DNA of 64,000 nucleotides from an uncultured Oscillospiraceae bacterium (GCA_934466475.1 CAKSLI010000002.1:1-64000); one strand, 5' to 3'. Shown: positions 26,952 to 35,735, counted from the first letter of the stretch. Notes: a model not told the origin generated them from the letters alone. Numbers and translations: made by a program.

Positions 26952-27683
26952 ATGAGAAAAGACAGGAACAAGAAGTCACTGAATACCAAAGCATTTGCGG
27001 CAGCGACAGTGCTCGGAGCCGCCGCGATAGCCGTGGCAGGCATCGCAGCATACAACAGGACGCTCGACACGCTCACTCCCACCACGAGCGGGAGCACCAC
27101 CAGCACATGGACGTTCAGCTCCCCGGAAAGCACACCCGTTAATGCGGAGCAGTCCGGCGTTGAACGCGAGGAAAATTCGTCCGCAGCAGACGAAGACAAG
27201 AGCCAGCCCGCCGCCGAAGCCGCTTCCGAGGCGACCGCAGAGGTCGAGGAGGTAAACAAGCCCGTCCAGAGCGAGGCGCGCAACATCATGCCTGTATCCG
27301 GGGAGGTATCCCACCCGTTCAGCAACGGGGAGCTTGTGAAGTCCGAGACGCTCGGCGTCTGGAAGACCCATGACGGCTGCGACATACTCTGTCCTATCGG
27401 CACGGAGGTACGCTCCATGTCGGCGGGCACCGTGACCGAGATACGCGAGGACCCACTGTGGGGAGTCTGCGTGACAGTTGAGCAGAATAACGGGCTTACC
27501 GTGGAGTACTGCGGTCTGGCAAAGGAGCTCAGCGTAAAGACCGGTCAGGAGATCGAAGAGGGCGCCGCAATCGGAAAGACAAGCGACACCTGCCAGATAG
27601 AAATAGTTCAGGAGCCTCACCTCCACCTCGGCGTAAAGCAGGGCGGAAAGTGGATAGACCCCATGTCTGTAATTACGAATTAA
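26952..27683 (+). CDS. M23-family membrane protein, SpoIIQ-like
   Basis: 243 residues: one N-terminal transmembrane segment (about 15-34), a Ser/Glu-rich linker (about 45-105) and an M23/LytM domain. Zinc motifs are present: THDGCD (HxxxD) and HLH. The stretch VWKTHDGCDI with DPLWG is close to clostridial SpoIIQ, which joins the forespore-mother cell channel during engulfment; a general cell-wall peptidase is the alternative. ATG 26952 has AAAGGA 8 nt upstream. Monocistronic with a terminator behind it. Confidence 0.75.
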   Translation: MRKDRNKKSLNTKAFAAATVLGAAAIAVAGIAAYNRTLDTLTPTTSGSTTSTWTFSSPESTPVNAEQSGVEREENSSAADEDKSQPAAEAASEATAEVEEVNKPVQSEARNIMPVSGEVSHPFSNGELVKSETLGVWKTHDGCDILCPIGTEVRSMSAGTVTEIREDPLWGVCVTVEQNNGLTVEYCGLAKELSVKTGQEIEEGAAIGKTSDTCQIEIVQEPHLHLGVKQGGKWIDPMSVITN

Positions 27684-27702
27684 AAAACAATACGCATGAT
27701 AT

Positions 27703-27737
27703 AAAAATGGGAGGGCTTACGCCCTCCCGCATTTTTT
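27703..27737. terminator. Bidirectional terminator
   Basis: Stem GGGAGGGC (27709-27716) / GCCCTCCC (27721-27728) with six T on the + side and AAAA on the - side, between two converging genes. Confidence 0.85.
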
Positions 27738-27749
27738 ATTGCTCCGAAA

Positions 27750-27965
27750 TCAGAAATCAATATCGTTGACCGCTGAATTAGCCAGCTGAAGCTCCTTCTT
27801 AGGAACTCTCTTTAAAGGTGAGTATACGAACTTCTTGCAGGAATCGTAAGCCTTCACCTCGCCCATCTTTGAGCACATGATCTTGTCGCCCCCGGCGGCA
27901 GTGCCCAGCTCGCAGTATTTGCAGGAGGGCTTTATGTTATTTCCGAACAGCTTTTTCTTTGCCAT
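27750..27965 (-). CDS. Small Cys-containing protein of unknown function
   Basis: 71 residues, basic, with CKYCELG, MCSK and SCKKF: four or five cysteines that could hold a zinc or iron-sulfur ion. RBS GGAGG is close to the ATG. Clostridial genomes carry similar short proteins, but I know of no function. Monocistronic between the SpoIIQ-like gene and pckG. Confidence 0.7.
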   Translation of the reverse strand: MAKKKLFGNNIKPSCKYCELGTAAGGDKIMCSKMGEVKAYDSCKKFVYSPLKRVPKKELQLANSAVNDIDF

Positions 27966-28084
27966 ATATATTTCCTCCAGTCAGTTCATGTAATGCAGGC
28001 ATAGCGCCTATCTATACATATTATATCACACTGTGCAAAAATTGTCTACCACAATTTCAGCGGAGTTTTTTAGCGATTATGCAC

Positions 28085-28110
28085 AAAAGGGGCTGCGTTG
28101 CCGCAGCCCC
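28085..28110 (-). terminator. Terminator of pckG
   Basis: Stem GGGGCTGCG (28089-28097) / CGCAGCCCC (28102-28110), TTTT on the - strand, 27 nt after the stop. Confidence 0.85.
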
Positions 28111-28136
28111 TCATATAATTTACGTCCAGGAATCAA

Positions 28137-29993
28137 TTAAGCCTTGTTCAGGCGAGCCTCGATCTTGTCGAGCTCATCATACAGAGCCTGAGGAATGTTG
28201 CCGCCCTTAGCCTTGATATCATCGTTGTAATATCTGCGCATTTCAGCGATCTCCTTCTTCCAGAGGTCGATGTCAACTACAAGCAGCTTGTCCTCAACTT
28301 CGGAAGTAACCTCGTCCTCGATGCCCTTGAGGTTGATGTCGCCCTTCTTAGGCAGATAGCCGATAGGAGTCTCAACAGCGTCAACCTTGCCCTCGCATCT
28401 CTTGATGATCCAGTCGAGGACACGCATGTTGTCGCCGAAGCCCGGCCACATGAAGTTGCCGTTCTCGTCCTGCTTGAACCAGTTAACGTTGAAGATCTTA
28501 GGAGCCTTGTCGCCGAGCTTCTCGCCCATCTCAAGCCAGTGTGCCCAGTAGTCGCCTACGTTGTAACCGATGAACGGCTTCATAGCCATAGGATCGTGAC
28601 GCAGAACGCCGACAGCACCAGTAGCAGCAGCTGTTGTCTCAGAAGAAACAGCGGAGCCCATATATGTGCCGTGTACCCAGTCGAAGGACTGATATACCAG
28701 CGGAGTTGTGGAAGCGCGTCTGCCGCCGAAGATGATAGCGCTTACAGGAACGCCGTCCGGGTTGTTGAACTCAGGAGATACGCACGGGCAGTTGATCGCC
28801 GGAGCAGTGAATCTGGAGTTCGGGTGAGCAAGCTTCTTGTTCTTGCCGGTAGCGGGGTCGATCTCGGAGGTGAACTCGGGACCGTTTACCTTAGCGCCCT
28901 TCCACTCTGTTGCGTCAACAGGCGGGTTCTTGTCGAGACCCTCCCACCAAACGGTGTTGTCTGCATTGTTCAGTGCAACGTTGGTGAAGATGGTGTTCTT
29001 CATTGTGGAAGCAAGTGCGTTGTAGTTGGACTTAGCGTTTGTACCAGGAGCTACGCCGAAGAAGCCGTTCTCAGGGTTGATAGCGTAGAGTCTGCCGTCC
29101 TTACCGGGCTTCATCCATGCGATATCATCGCCTACGGTGAATACCTGGTAGCCCTGCTCCTTGTAAACTGCAGGAGGAATAAGCATTGCGAGGTTTGTCT
29201 TACCGCAAGCGGAGGGGAATGCAGCGGTGATATACTTCATCTCGCCATCGGGCTTCTTAACGCCGAGGATAAGCATGTGCTCAGCCATCCAGCCCTCGTT
29301 CTTGCCCTGGTAGGAAGCGATACGCAGTGCGAAGCACTTCTTGCCCAGCAGAACGTTTCCGCCGTATGCAGAGTTGATAGACCAGATCGTGTTCTCCTCA
29401 GGGAACTGAACGATATATCTCTTCTCGGGATCAACGTCAGCCTTGCTGTGCAGACCGCGAACGAAATCGTCAGAGGTGTCGCCGAGGTTCTTGAAAGCTT
29501 CAGCGCCCATTCTGGTCATGATGTTCATGTTCAGAACAACGTAGATGGAGTCAGTCAGCTCAACGCCTACCTTAGCGAGGGAGGAGCCGATCGGGCCCAT
29601 GGAGTACGGGATAACGTACATTGTTCTGCCCTTCATAACGCCGTCGTACATGGGGGTGAGCATTGCCTTCATGTCCTTGGGATCCATCCAGTTGTTGGTA
29701 GGGCCAGCGTCCTTCTTCTCACGGCAGCAGATGAAAGTTCTGTCCTCAACTCTTGCAACATCGTTGGGGAGAGTTCTGTGATACAGGCAGCCGGGGAGCT
29801 TCTCCGGGTTCAGTCTGTACATCTTGTCCTTATTGCCATCGGGCAGGGAGCAAACCTCATCAGTCAGCTCGTCGAGCTGCTCCTTGGAACCGTCGATCCA
29901 GATGACCTGATCCGGCTTTGTGAGAGCAACCATTTCATCAACCCACTTGATAACGTTGGGGTTTTTGGTTAATACGCCAGGATTTCTTGCCAT
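28137..29993 (-). CDS. pckG: Phosphoenolpyruvate carboxykinase (GTP)
   Basis: 618 residues, the length and pattern of the GTP-dependent enzyme: FPSACGKTNLAM is the P-loop with the active-site Cys, and PSACGKTN, FGGRR and the metal-binding region are present. It interconverts oxaloacetate and PEP with GTP/GDP; in gut anaerobes it often runs towards oxaloacetate to fix CO2. Strong promoter (30077-30105) and terminator; monocistronic. The codon choice is unusually restricted, in keeping with high expression. Confidence 0.97.
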   Translation of the reverse strand: MARNPGVLTKNPNVIKWVDEMVALTKPDQVIWIDGSKEQLDELTDEVCSLPDGNKDKMYRLNPEKLPGCLYHRTLPNDVARVEDRTFICCREKKDAGPTNNWMDPKDMKAMLTPMYDGVMKGRTMYVIPYSMGPIGSSLAKVGVELTDSIYVVLNMNIMTRMGAEAFKNLGDTSDDFVRGLHSKADVDPEKRYIVQFPEENTIWSINSAYGGNVLLGKKCFALRIASYQGKNEGWMAEHMLILGVKKPDGEMKYITAAFPSACGKTNLAMLIPPAVYKEQGYQVFTVGDDIAWMKPGKDGRLYAINPENGFFGVAPGTNAKSNYNALASTMKNTIFTNVALNNADNTVWWEGLDKNPPVDATEWKGAKVNGPEFTSEIDPATGKNKKLAHPNSRFTAPAINCPCVSPEFNNPDGVPVSAIIFGGRRASTTPLVYQSFDWVHGTYMGSAVSSETTAAATGAVGVLRHDPMAMKPFIGYNVGDYWAHWLEMGEKLGDKAPKIFNVNWFKQDENGNFMWPGFGDNMRVLDWIIKRCEGKVDAVETPIGYLPKKGDINLKGIEDEVTSEVEDKLLVVDIDLWKKEIAEMRRYYNDDIKAKGGNIPQALYDELDKIEARLNKA

Positions 29994-30076
29994 AATTGTT
30001 ATCTCCTTCTGAAATTTTAATGGAATGAGAAAGCTGCGGCTTCAGAACTGCTGCATACACTTCCTCCACAAATAAC

Positions 30077-30105
30077 ATTATACCCGATAATCTGCAATAA
30101 GTCAA
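30077..30105 (-). promoter_or_regulatory. Promoter of pckG
   Basis: TTGACT, 17-nt spacer, TATAAT on the - strand, near consensus. Confidence 0.85.
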
Positions 30106-30180
30106 GACGAAATCCTTGATTTTTGAGAATTATTTAACAATTTCACAGATATTTCACCTATTAAAGTTACAGTGGCATTT

Positions 30181-30217
30181 AAAAAAATACAGGGAAGAAA
30201 CATATCCCTCCCTGTAT
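30181..30217 (-). terminator. Terminator of the patatin gene
   Basis: Stem ATACAGGGA (30187-30195) / TCCCTGTAT (30209-30217), then six T on the - strand. Confidence 0.85.
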
Positions 30218-30231
30218 ATTGAATTTAACGA

Positions 30232-31164
30232 TCAGCCCGAAGCCAGCAGCGCTTCCTCGTCGCCGGAGAGCTCCGGCGCGGCGGCAGCGGACGTATCCGC
30301 CTCGGTTCTGTGAGTTCTTCCCTCGTTCCAGTCGACCAGCTCCATAAGCCGCTTGTCCATGAGCGTGTAGCCGTGGCGGTAGAGCTCCATTATCTTGCGG
30401 CTGTCCTGCTCGAACTTGGATATCGTAGGTATCTGCGGACGGATGACGAACGCCTTTCCCTCCGCCTGGAGCCTGTTCATAAGCTCGGTGGTCCTGTTGT
30501 AGTTCTCCACGCGCTCCATGCAGGCGTCTATGAAATTCGGGTAATCCTTGTACATGTGCGATATGACCTTGCGGAACTTCGCATAATTTGTCGGCGGGAC
30601 ATTGGTGTCCGGCTTTGTCAGGACTATAACGACCTTATCGCAGCCCATGTCCAGCGCATGCTGTATCGGTATGGAATCCGCAATGCTGCCGTCAAGATAG
30701 TGTTTTCTGCCGAGCTCTACGGGGTCGCACAGCATCGGAACCGAGCAGGTAGCCTTGACTATGCTCAGCAGACGGTTCTGGTCGTGCTTCTCGGAAAAGA
30801 ACTCTGCCTTGCCGGTCTCGCAGCAGGTGCAGGTGTATTCCACCTCGATATCGCTGTTGAAGTATGTATCGAAATCGAACGGAAACTGCTTGTACGGATA
30901 CTCAAATGCCATTTTGTCGAGGTTGATTATCTTGTGGACCTCAACGAACTGCCTGAACCCGAAATATGATTCGGATTTCGGGGCGTTTATCTGCCGTGCC
31001 GTTCTGCCTATCTGCCGGGAAACATAACTCATAGCGTTTCCGCCGCCCGCGGAAACTCCCACAACATAGGGATAGTATATCCCGTTCTCCATAAGTCTGT
31101 CAAGTACGCCCGCCGTGAATATTCCCCTCACTGCACCGCCTTCAAGTATAAGTCCTGTTTTCAT
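30232..31164 (-). CDS. Patatin-like phospholipase (YjjU/RssA type)
   Basis: 310 residues. Patatin catalytic elements: oxyanion loop EGGAVRGI (near 8-15), nucleophile GVSAGG (Ser near 39) and the catalytic Asp in LDGSIADS. Likely hydrolyses membrane lipid acyl esters. ATG 31164 begins the conserved MKTGLILEGGA, with GGTGGTG as RBS; the frame is open upstream but that part is not patatin-like. Confidence 0.85.
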   Translation of the reverse strand: MKTGLILEGGAVRGIFTAGVLDRLMENGIYYPYVVGVSAGGGNAMSYVSRQIGRTARQINAPKSESYFGFRQFVEVHKIINLDKMAFEYPYKQFPFDFDTYFNSDIEVEYTCTCCETGKAEFFSEKHDQNRLLSIVKATCSVPMLCDPVELGRKHYLDGSIADSIPIQHALDMGCDKVVIVLTKPDTNVPPTNYAKFRKVISHMYKDYPNFIDACMERVENYNRTTELMNRLQAEGKAFVIRPQIPTISKFEQDSRKIMELYRHGYTLMDKRLMELVDWNEGRTHRTEADTSAAAAPELSGDEEALLASG

Positions 31165-31219
31165 ATTTTCACCACCGTTGTTCTTTATCTTAATTGTAAT
31201 GTAATTACACTGGTAACTC

Positions 31220-31248
31220 ATGCTACAATAATAACACCCGAAAATCAA
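31220..31248 (-). promoter_or_regulatory. Possible promoter of the patatin gene
   Basis: TTGATT, 17-nt spacer, TAGCAT on the - strand. A TGTAATTACA palindrome lies just downstream. Confidence 0.45.
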
Positions 31249-31370
31249 TTTTTCGTTAACTTTCCCAAGAAGTAAGTCCACAAATATAACAAAAACAGAC
31301 TTATATTTCCATTTTTTTATGGGTAAAATATAAAATCCATGCGGACTCAGAAAAGCATTACCATACAGAA

Positions 31371-31396
31371 ACGGAGGCGCAGTATAACGCCTCCGT
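31371..31396 (-). terminator. Terminator of the iron cluster
   Basis: Stem ACGGAGGCG (31371-31379) / CGCCTCCGT (31388-31396) with a short T run on the - strand. Confidence 0.7.
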
Positions 31397-31401
31397 CCGT
31401 G

Positions 31402-31773
31402 TTATTCAGCGGTAATGCTCTCGACCGTGTAGTCCAGACCCATGACGGTCTGTCGGATGATGAGCTCCGGAAGCGGCTCCGCCGAGCGCACCAGCGCCTC
31501 GCCGTCCTTCCAGCTTACCTCTGCGAAAACGCCGTCCTGCCGGTTGAACGCAGTGGCTATCCGGCTGGCGCACTTGTCGCAGTGCATTCCGCCGATCTTC
31601 ACGCGGTAGACGTGGGTGAAGCCGGACGTATCCTTGACTATCTTTTCCTCGATGTCACCGCCGCCGGCTCCGCAGCAGCCCTTATTCGCGCGCTTGATTA
31701 TGCTCAGCACCGCGATAACGCATATTACGGCAAGAACTGCTATTATCAGTATTGTTGGCAGATATTCAGGCAT
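31402..31773 (-). CDS. Membrane-anchored heavy-metal-associated (HMA) domain protein
   Basis: 123 residues: N-terminal transmembrane helix (about 5-26), a GCCGAGGGD Cys-Gly patch, then an HMA ferredoxin-like fold with the metal site GMHCDKC (near 62-68). It probably binds a transition metal at the membrane face. It overlaps the DtxR-like gene by 8 nt and is the last gene of the feo cluster. Confidence 0.82.
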   Translation of the reverse strand: MPEYLPTILIIAVLAVICVIAVLSIIKRANKGCCGAGGGDIEEKIVKDTSGFTHVYRVKIGGMHCDKCASRIATAFNRQDGVFAEVSWKDGEALVRSAEPLPELIIRQTVMGLDYTVESITAE

Positions 31774-32140
31774 TTACAGCATCTCCTAATGCGAATTTCA
31801 CGAGCTGGTCAACGGTTTTTTCGGACACCTGCGCCACTATCTTCACGGCGTCGCTGTCCGCCTCCTGCTCAGGTATCCCCACCTTCTGCTTCAGGAAATC
31901 ACAGATAACAAGGCTGCTGGCAAACAGCGTTGAGGCCTCCTTTATGCCGGATTCCGTGAGCGATATCTTTCCGTAGGGCTCCTTCTGGATATATCCGTCA
32001 TCGCTGAGCCTCTGGGTCATCTTTACAGTGCTCGCCTTGGTCACGCCCACCAGCCGCGATACGTCCGAGGAGCTTATCGCTTCACCGTTGATACCAAGCC
32101 TGTATATTGCGAAAAGGTATTTTTTCTGTGCGTAGGTCAT
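31766..32140 (-). CDS. DtxR/MntR-family metal regulator lacking usual metal ligands
   Basis: 124 residues: winged-helix DNA-binding half (SRLVGVTKASTVKMTQRL is the recognition region) and the helical dimerisation domain, no C-terminal SH3 domain. In the usual family the dimer domain ends DAC..IEH; here it reads DAVKIVAQ, and the N-terminal Asp and the His before it are also replaced. DNA binding looks intact but classical Fe/Mn sensing does not. Close to the feo operators described below. RBS GGAGG. Confidence 0.82.
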   Translation of the reverse strand: MTYAQKKYLFAIYRLGINGEAISSSDVSRLVGVTKASTVKMTQRLSDDGYIQKEPYGKISLTESGIKEASTLFASSLVICDFLKQKVGIPEQEADSDAVKIVAQVSEKTVDQLVKFALGDAVNA

Positions 32141-32155
32141 TGCGTCCTCCGTTAG

Positions 32156-32380
32156 TTACTTTTTGTTTCCCGGGGCGGCTCCGTGAGCGGAGCAGGCATT
32201 GCAGCCGGAGCAGTTCCCCTTGCAGGCTCCGCATGCACCGCAGTTTCCGCCGCAGGTGAATTTGCCCGCCTTTCTGTCCTTTACCAGCTTCACGATGATG
32301 AGCACCACCACAGCAAGCACCACAGCCCCTACAACAAGGCTGCCCCAGTTGTTCTGAAGAAATTCCAGCATATCAGGCAC
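32156..32380 (-). CDS. FeoB-associated Cys-rich membrane protein
   Basis: 74 residues: one transmembrane helix (about 13-32), then a Cys/Gly-rich tail with seven cysteines (CGGNCGACGACKG, NCSGCNAC). Such proteins regularly follow feoB in Firmicutes and are thought to help handle iron. Separated from feoB by a terminator-like hairpin, so it may be made at a lower level. Confidence 0.88.
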   Translation of the reverse strand: MPDMLEFLQNNWGSLVVGAVVLAVVVLIIVKLVKDRKAGKFTCGGNCGACGACKGNCSGCNACSAHGAAPGNKK

Positions 32381-32392
32381 CTCCCGAAAACA

Positions 32393-32422
32393 GCGGGCGG
32401 CTGAGTTCCCCCGACCGCCCGC
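32393..32422 (-). terminator. Hairpin/partial terminator after feoB
   Basis: Stem GCGGGCGG (32393-32400) / CCGCCCGC (32415-32422), followed on the - strand by TGTTTTC. Confidence 0.6.
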
Positions 32423-32445
32423 AAAATGATTCGATCAAACTGCTA

Positions 32446-34968
32446 TTAAACCTTTACTTTCTTTGTGAGCTTTGTGGACTCCTTGTATGGTCTAACCAGC
32501 ATATAAACCAGACCTGCGAGGAGGGCTACCGCAAAGATAAGGCTGATGATGTTGCAGACAGCACCGGAGCCTGCGGTCATCAGTGTGCCGGTGAACAGGT
32601 TGCCGAGCTGGTTTACGATGAGGGCGATGACATATGCGAAGCCGCACTCATAACCTATTGCAAACCAGAACCACTTTGTGTTGTTCATCTCACGCTTGAT
32701 TGCGCCCATTGCTGCGAAGCACGGTGCGCACAGCAGGTTGAAGATAAGGAACGACATACCGCTTACGCCTGTGAATGCAGCGCCCATTGCTGCGTATACG
32801 GACTGGTCTCCGCCGCCGTAAAGCACGCCCAGCGTACCAACGATGTTCTCCTTGGCAACAAGACCCGTAACCGCCGCAACGGTAGCCTGCCAGTTGCCCC
32901 AGCCAAGAGGAGCGAATATCCAGCAGATAGCGTTGCCTATCGCTGCGAGGATAGAATACTGCATCTGGCTCTCGTCCAGCATCTGGAACGCGCCGTCAAC
33001 AAATCCGAAGTAGGATGTGAACCATACGAATATGGTAGAAAGCGTGATGATCGTACCGGCCTTCTTGATGAAGGACCAGCCGCGCTCCCACATGGAGCGG
33101 AGAACGTTGCCGACTGTCGGCAGGTGGTATGCAGGGAGCTCCATAACGAACGGAGCAGGATCGCCCGCGAACATCTTTGTCTTCTTCAGTATAATACCGG
33201 AAATGATGATCGCTGCGATACCGATGAAGTAAGCGCCGGTGGAAACCCAGGGAGAGCCGCCGAAGATAGCGCCCGCGATCATCGCGATGAACGGAACCTT
33301 AGCGCCGCAGGGAATAAATGTAGTGGTCATAACGGTCATGCGGCGGTCGCGCTCGTTCTCAATGGTACGTGAAGCCATGATACCGGGGATACCGCAGCCT
33401 GTACCGATAAGGATCGGGATAAAGGACTTACCGGAAAGACCGAACTTTCTGAATACACGGTCGAGCACGAATGCAACACGCGCCATGTAACCGCAAGCCT
33501 CAAGGAATGCAAGGAAGATGAACAGTACCAGCATCTGCGGAACGAATCCGAGTACTGCGCCCACGCCGGCTACGATACCGTCAAGGATAAGACCCTTCAG
33601 CCAGTCAACGCAGTTGACAGCGTCAAGACCGTTCTCAACAAGAACCGGAATACCGGGCACCCATGGGCCGTAATCAGCAGGGTCAGGCTCGTCAAAGCCG
33701 TTCTCAGCGAAGTAGGAAACTGCGTCGGCATAAGTTGTGCCGAGGGTTTCTTCCTCGTCTGCGTCAGCGGGGATCTCGGAGGCGTAAACAGTGATCTCGC
33801 TTACTGCGAGGGTCTCCTCGTCCTCTACCTCGTAGGGAACGGATTCCTCGGCAGGAGTGAACGCCTGAATGTCAGCAAGCGCAGCGTCAGCGTCGAACTC
33901 CTCGTCCTCAAGGTCGGGAGCCACGCCGAATGCGTCAAGGGCGCTCATTGCGTCCCCGTATTCCTCGGAAGCCTCGTCATAAGCACCTCTGCCTATTCCG
34001 AGAGCGAACCAGCCATCGCCGAACAGACCATCGTTAGCCCAGTCGGTAGCGTTTGCGCCGACCGTTACCATGGAAACGTAGTAAACCAGCCACATTACGA
34101 CCGCGAATATCGGGAGACCCAGCCAGCGGTTGGTGACGATCTTATCGATCTTATCGGATACTGTCAGACCGCCCTTGTTCTTCTTGGTAAGGCAGCCCTT
34201 GATTATCGTGGATATGTAGACATAACGCTCGTTTGTGATGATGGATTCTGCGTCGTCGTCAAGCTCTGTCTCGGCAGCCTTGATATCGTTCTCGATGTGC
34301 TCCATCGTTTCCTTCGGGATCTTGATCATCTCGAGGACCTTTTCATCACGCTCGAATATCTTGATAGCGTACCATCTCTGCTGAGCCTCGGGCAGGTCGT
34401 GGAGTGCAGCCTCCTCAATGTGGGCAATGGCGTGCTCCACAACTCCGCTGAATGTGTGCTGCGGAACCATCTTTTCCTTTGCCTGGGCAGCCTTTATCGC
34501 CTTGTCAGCAGCTTCGGTGATTCCAGTGCCCTTGAGCGCGGATATCTCACAGACCTCGCAGCCGAGCTCCTTAGCGAGCTGTGCGGTGTTGATCTTGTCG
34601 CCGTTCTTCTTTACGACATCCATCATGTTGACCGCTGCAACTACCGGGATACCAAGCTCAACGAGCTGTGTGGTGAGATAGAGGTTACGCTCCAGGTTCG
34701 TGCCATCGATGATGTTGAGTATCGCGTCGGGACGCTCGCCTACGAGGTAATTTCTCGCAACGACTTCCTCAAGTGTGTAAGGGGAAAGCGAGTAGATACC
34801 GGGAAGGTCGGTGATTATTACATCCTTTCTTCCCTTGAGCTTACCTTCCTTTTTCTCGACCGTAACGCCCGGCCAGTTACCTACGAACTGGTTGGAGCCG
34901 GTCAGCGCATTAAAGAGCGTGGTCTTACCGCAGTTAGGGTTGCCCGCCAGCGCTATTCTGATGTCCAT
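32446..34968 (-). CDS. feoB: Ferrous iron transporter FeoB with acidic insertion
   Basis: 840 residues. N-terminal G-protein domain: GNPNCGKTT (9-17), DLPG, and NMMD; then the helical GDI region and the membrane domain with the GCGIPG and GAKVPF pore motifs. Between the first transmembrane helix (about 284-302) and the next there is an extra segment, about residues 329-436, very rich in Asp/Glu (DLEDEEFDADAA, VEDEET, DADEEE). Usual FeoB proteins have a short loop there. RBS AGGAGA. Second or third gene of the iron operon. Confidence 0.95.
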   Translation of the reverse strand: MDIRIALAGNPNCGKTTLFNALTGSNQFVGNWPGVTVEKKEGKLKGRKDVIITDLPGIYSLSPYTLEEVVARNYLVGERPDAILNIIDGTNLERNLYLTTQLVELGIPVVAAVNMMDVVKKNGDKINTAQLAKELGCEVCEISALKGTGITEAADKAIKAAQAKEKMVPQHTFSGVVEHAIAHIEEAALHDLPEAQQRWYAIKIFERDEKVLEMIKIPKETMEHIENDIKAAETELDDDAESIITNERYVYISTIIKGCLTKKNKGGLTVSDKIDKIVTNRWLGLPIFAVVMWLVYYVSMVTVGANATDWANDGLFGDGWFALGIGRGAYDEASEEYGDAMSALDAFGVAPDLEDEEFDADAALADIQAFTPAEESVPYEVEDEETLAVSEITVYASEIPADADEEETLGTTYADAVSYFAENGFDEPDPADYGPWVPGIPVLVENGLDAVNCVDWLKGLILDGIVAGVGAVLGFVPQMLVLFIFLAFLEACGYMARVAFVLDRVFRKFGLSGKSFIPILIGTGCGIPGIMASRTIENERDRRMTVMTTTFIPCGAKVPFIAMIAGAIFGGSPWVSTGAYFIGIAAIIISGIILKKTKMFAGDPAPFVMELPAYHLPTVGNVLRSMWERGWSFIKKAGTIITLSTIFVWFTSYFGFVDGAFQMLDESQMQYSILAAIGNAICWIFAPLGWGNWQATVAAVTGLVAKENIVGTLGVLYGGGDQSVYAAMGAAFTGVSGMSFLIFNLLCAPCFAAMGAIKREMNNTKWFWFAIGYECGFAYVIALIVNQLGNLFTGTLMTAGSGAVCNIISLIFAVALLAGLVYMLVRPYKESTKLTKKVKV

Positions 34969-35007
34969 GTTGACTTCTCTCCTTTACTGTTATGTACAGC
35001 TAACTAT

Positions 35008-35023
35008 ATTAGATTTACCTAAC
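35008..35023. promoter_or_regulatory. Putative feo operator site, feoA-feoB gap
   Basis: ATTAGATTTACCTAAC, an imperfect palindrome matching the pattern (G/A)TTAG-N6-CTAA(C/T) seen at four other places around this cluster. Confidence 0.55.
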
Positions 35024-35049
35024 CATTGTGCCGAAAAAAGAGACGGAGC

Positions 35050-35265
35050 TTATATCTCGACCATCTCTGCGTCGGCCTTGCGCAGTGAAAGTTCATAGCC
35101 TCTTACAGTGACCTCGACCGGGTCGCCCAGCGGAGCCACCTTGCGGATATAGATCTCAGTTCCCTTGGTGATACCCATATCCATGATACGGCGCTTTATT
35201 GCACCCTCGCCGGTGAGCTTCTTGACTGTGACAGTCTGTCCCACCTTAGCTTCCTTCAGTGTCAT
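35050..35265 (-). CDS. feoA: FeoA-type SH3-domain protein
   Basis: 71 residues, whole-length FeoA: starts MTLKEAKVGQTVTVKKL and keeps GAIKRRIMDMGITKGTEI and the GDPVEVTVRGYELSLRK end. It assists or regulates FeoB in the membrane. RBS GAGGA. Sits between a second FeoA-like gene and feoB. Confidence 0.93.
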   Translation of the reverse strand: MTLKEAKVGQTVTVKKLTGEGAIKRRIMDMGITKGTEIYIRKVAPLGDPVEVTVRGYELSLRKADAEMVEI

Positions 35266-35308
35266 ATTCCTTCCTCCTCATATAAATGTATGAACAGCCT
35301 GATGTGAC

Positions 35309-35521
35309 TCAGACCATTATCTTGGCTGCCATCTCCTTGGAAACGGCAACTCTTGATTCCTTGACGTTCACGATAACGTTGCCGGAGATCTCGCTGACAA
35401 CTGTCACGAGCCCACCTGCGACAAATCCCAGGCTTTCCAGGAACTTGCGCGTTTCAGGGCTTCCGCCGACTTTCTTTATCATGTTCTCTTCGCCGACTGC
35501 GGCTAATGTAAGCGGCATCAT
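35309..35521 (-). CDS. feoA: Second FeoA-like protein
   Basis: 70 residues with the FeoA core (FLESLGFVAGGLVTVVSEI, VNVKESRVAVSKEMA). It differs strongly from the neighbouring FeoA, so the two are ancient paralogs, probably not interchangeable. First gene of the feo operon, with its own strong promoter and two operator-like palindromes. Confidence 0.85.
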   Translation of the reverse strand: MMPLTLAAVGEENMIKKVGGSPETRKFLESLGFVAGGLVTVVSEISGNVIVNVKESRVAVSKEMAAKIMV

Positions 35522-35545
35522 GCATGTACCCCCTTGCTGCCCCGC

Positions 35546-35561
35546 ATTAGCTGTTGCTAAT
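35546..35561. promoter_or_regulatory. Putative feo operator site 1
   Basis: ATTAGC-TGTT-GCTAAT, a perfect inverted repeat in the feoA leader. Confidence 0.65.
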
Positions 35562-35579
35562 CACGAGTCCAAAGTAAAA

Positions 35580-35595
35580 GTTAGATATTTCTAAC
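35580..35595. promoter_or_regulatory. Putative feo operator site 2
   Basis: GTTAGA-TATT-TCTAAC, a perfect inverted repeat placed just downstream of the -10 box of the feo promoter, where a bound repressor would block initiation. Confidence 0.72.
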
Positions 35596-35603
35596 CGAGT
35601 TAT

Positions 35604-35632
35604 ATGATACTACTTTGAAGCTGATTTGTCAA
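35604..35632 (-). promoter_or_regulatory. Promoter of the feo operon
   Basis: Perfect TTGACA, 17-nt spacer, TATCAT on the - strand. The operator at 35580 covers the expected start site. Confidence 0.85.
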
Positions 35633-35683
35633 GTGTTTTTTTTGCGTCTGACGAAAAAGTCAGAGTTTTTTGTGACTAATACA

Positions 35684-35699
35684 GTTAGGCATGCCAAAC
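35684..35699. promoter_or_regulatory. Putative feo operator site 3
   Basis: GTTAGGCATGCCAAAC, palindromic apart from one pair; lies about 50 nt upstream of the feo -35 box and downstream of the DUF2325 gene. Confidence 0.5.
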
Positions 35700-35735
35700 T
35701 CAGCCCCTAGATTTGTGCAAAACCTACAAAATCGC

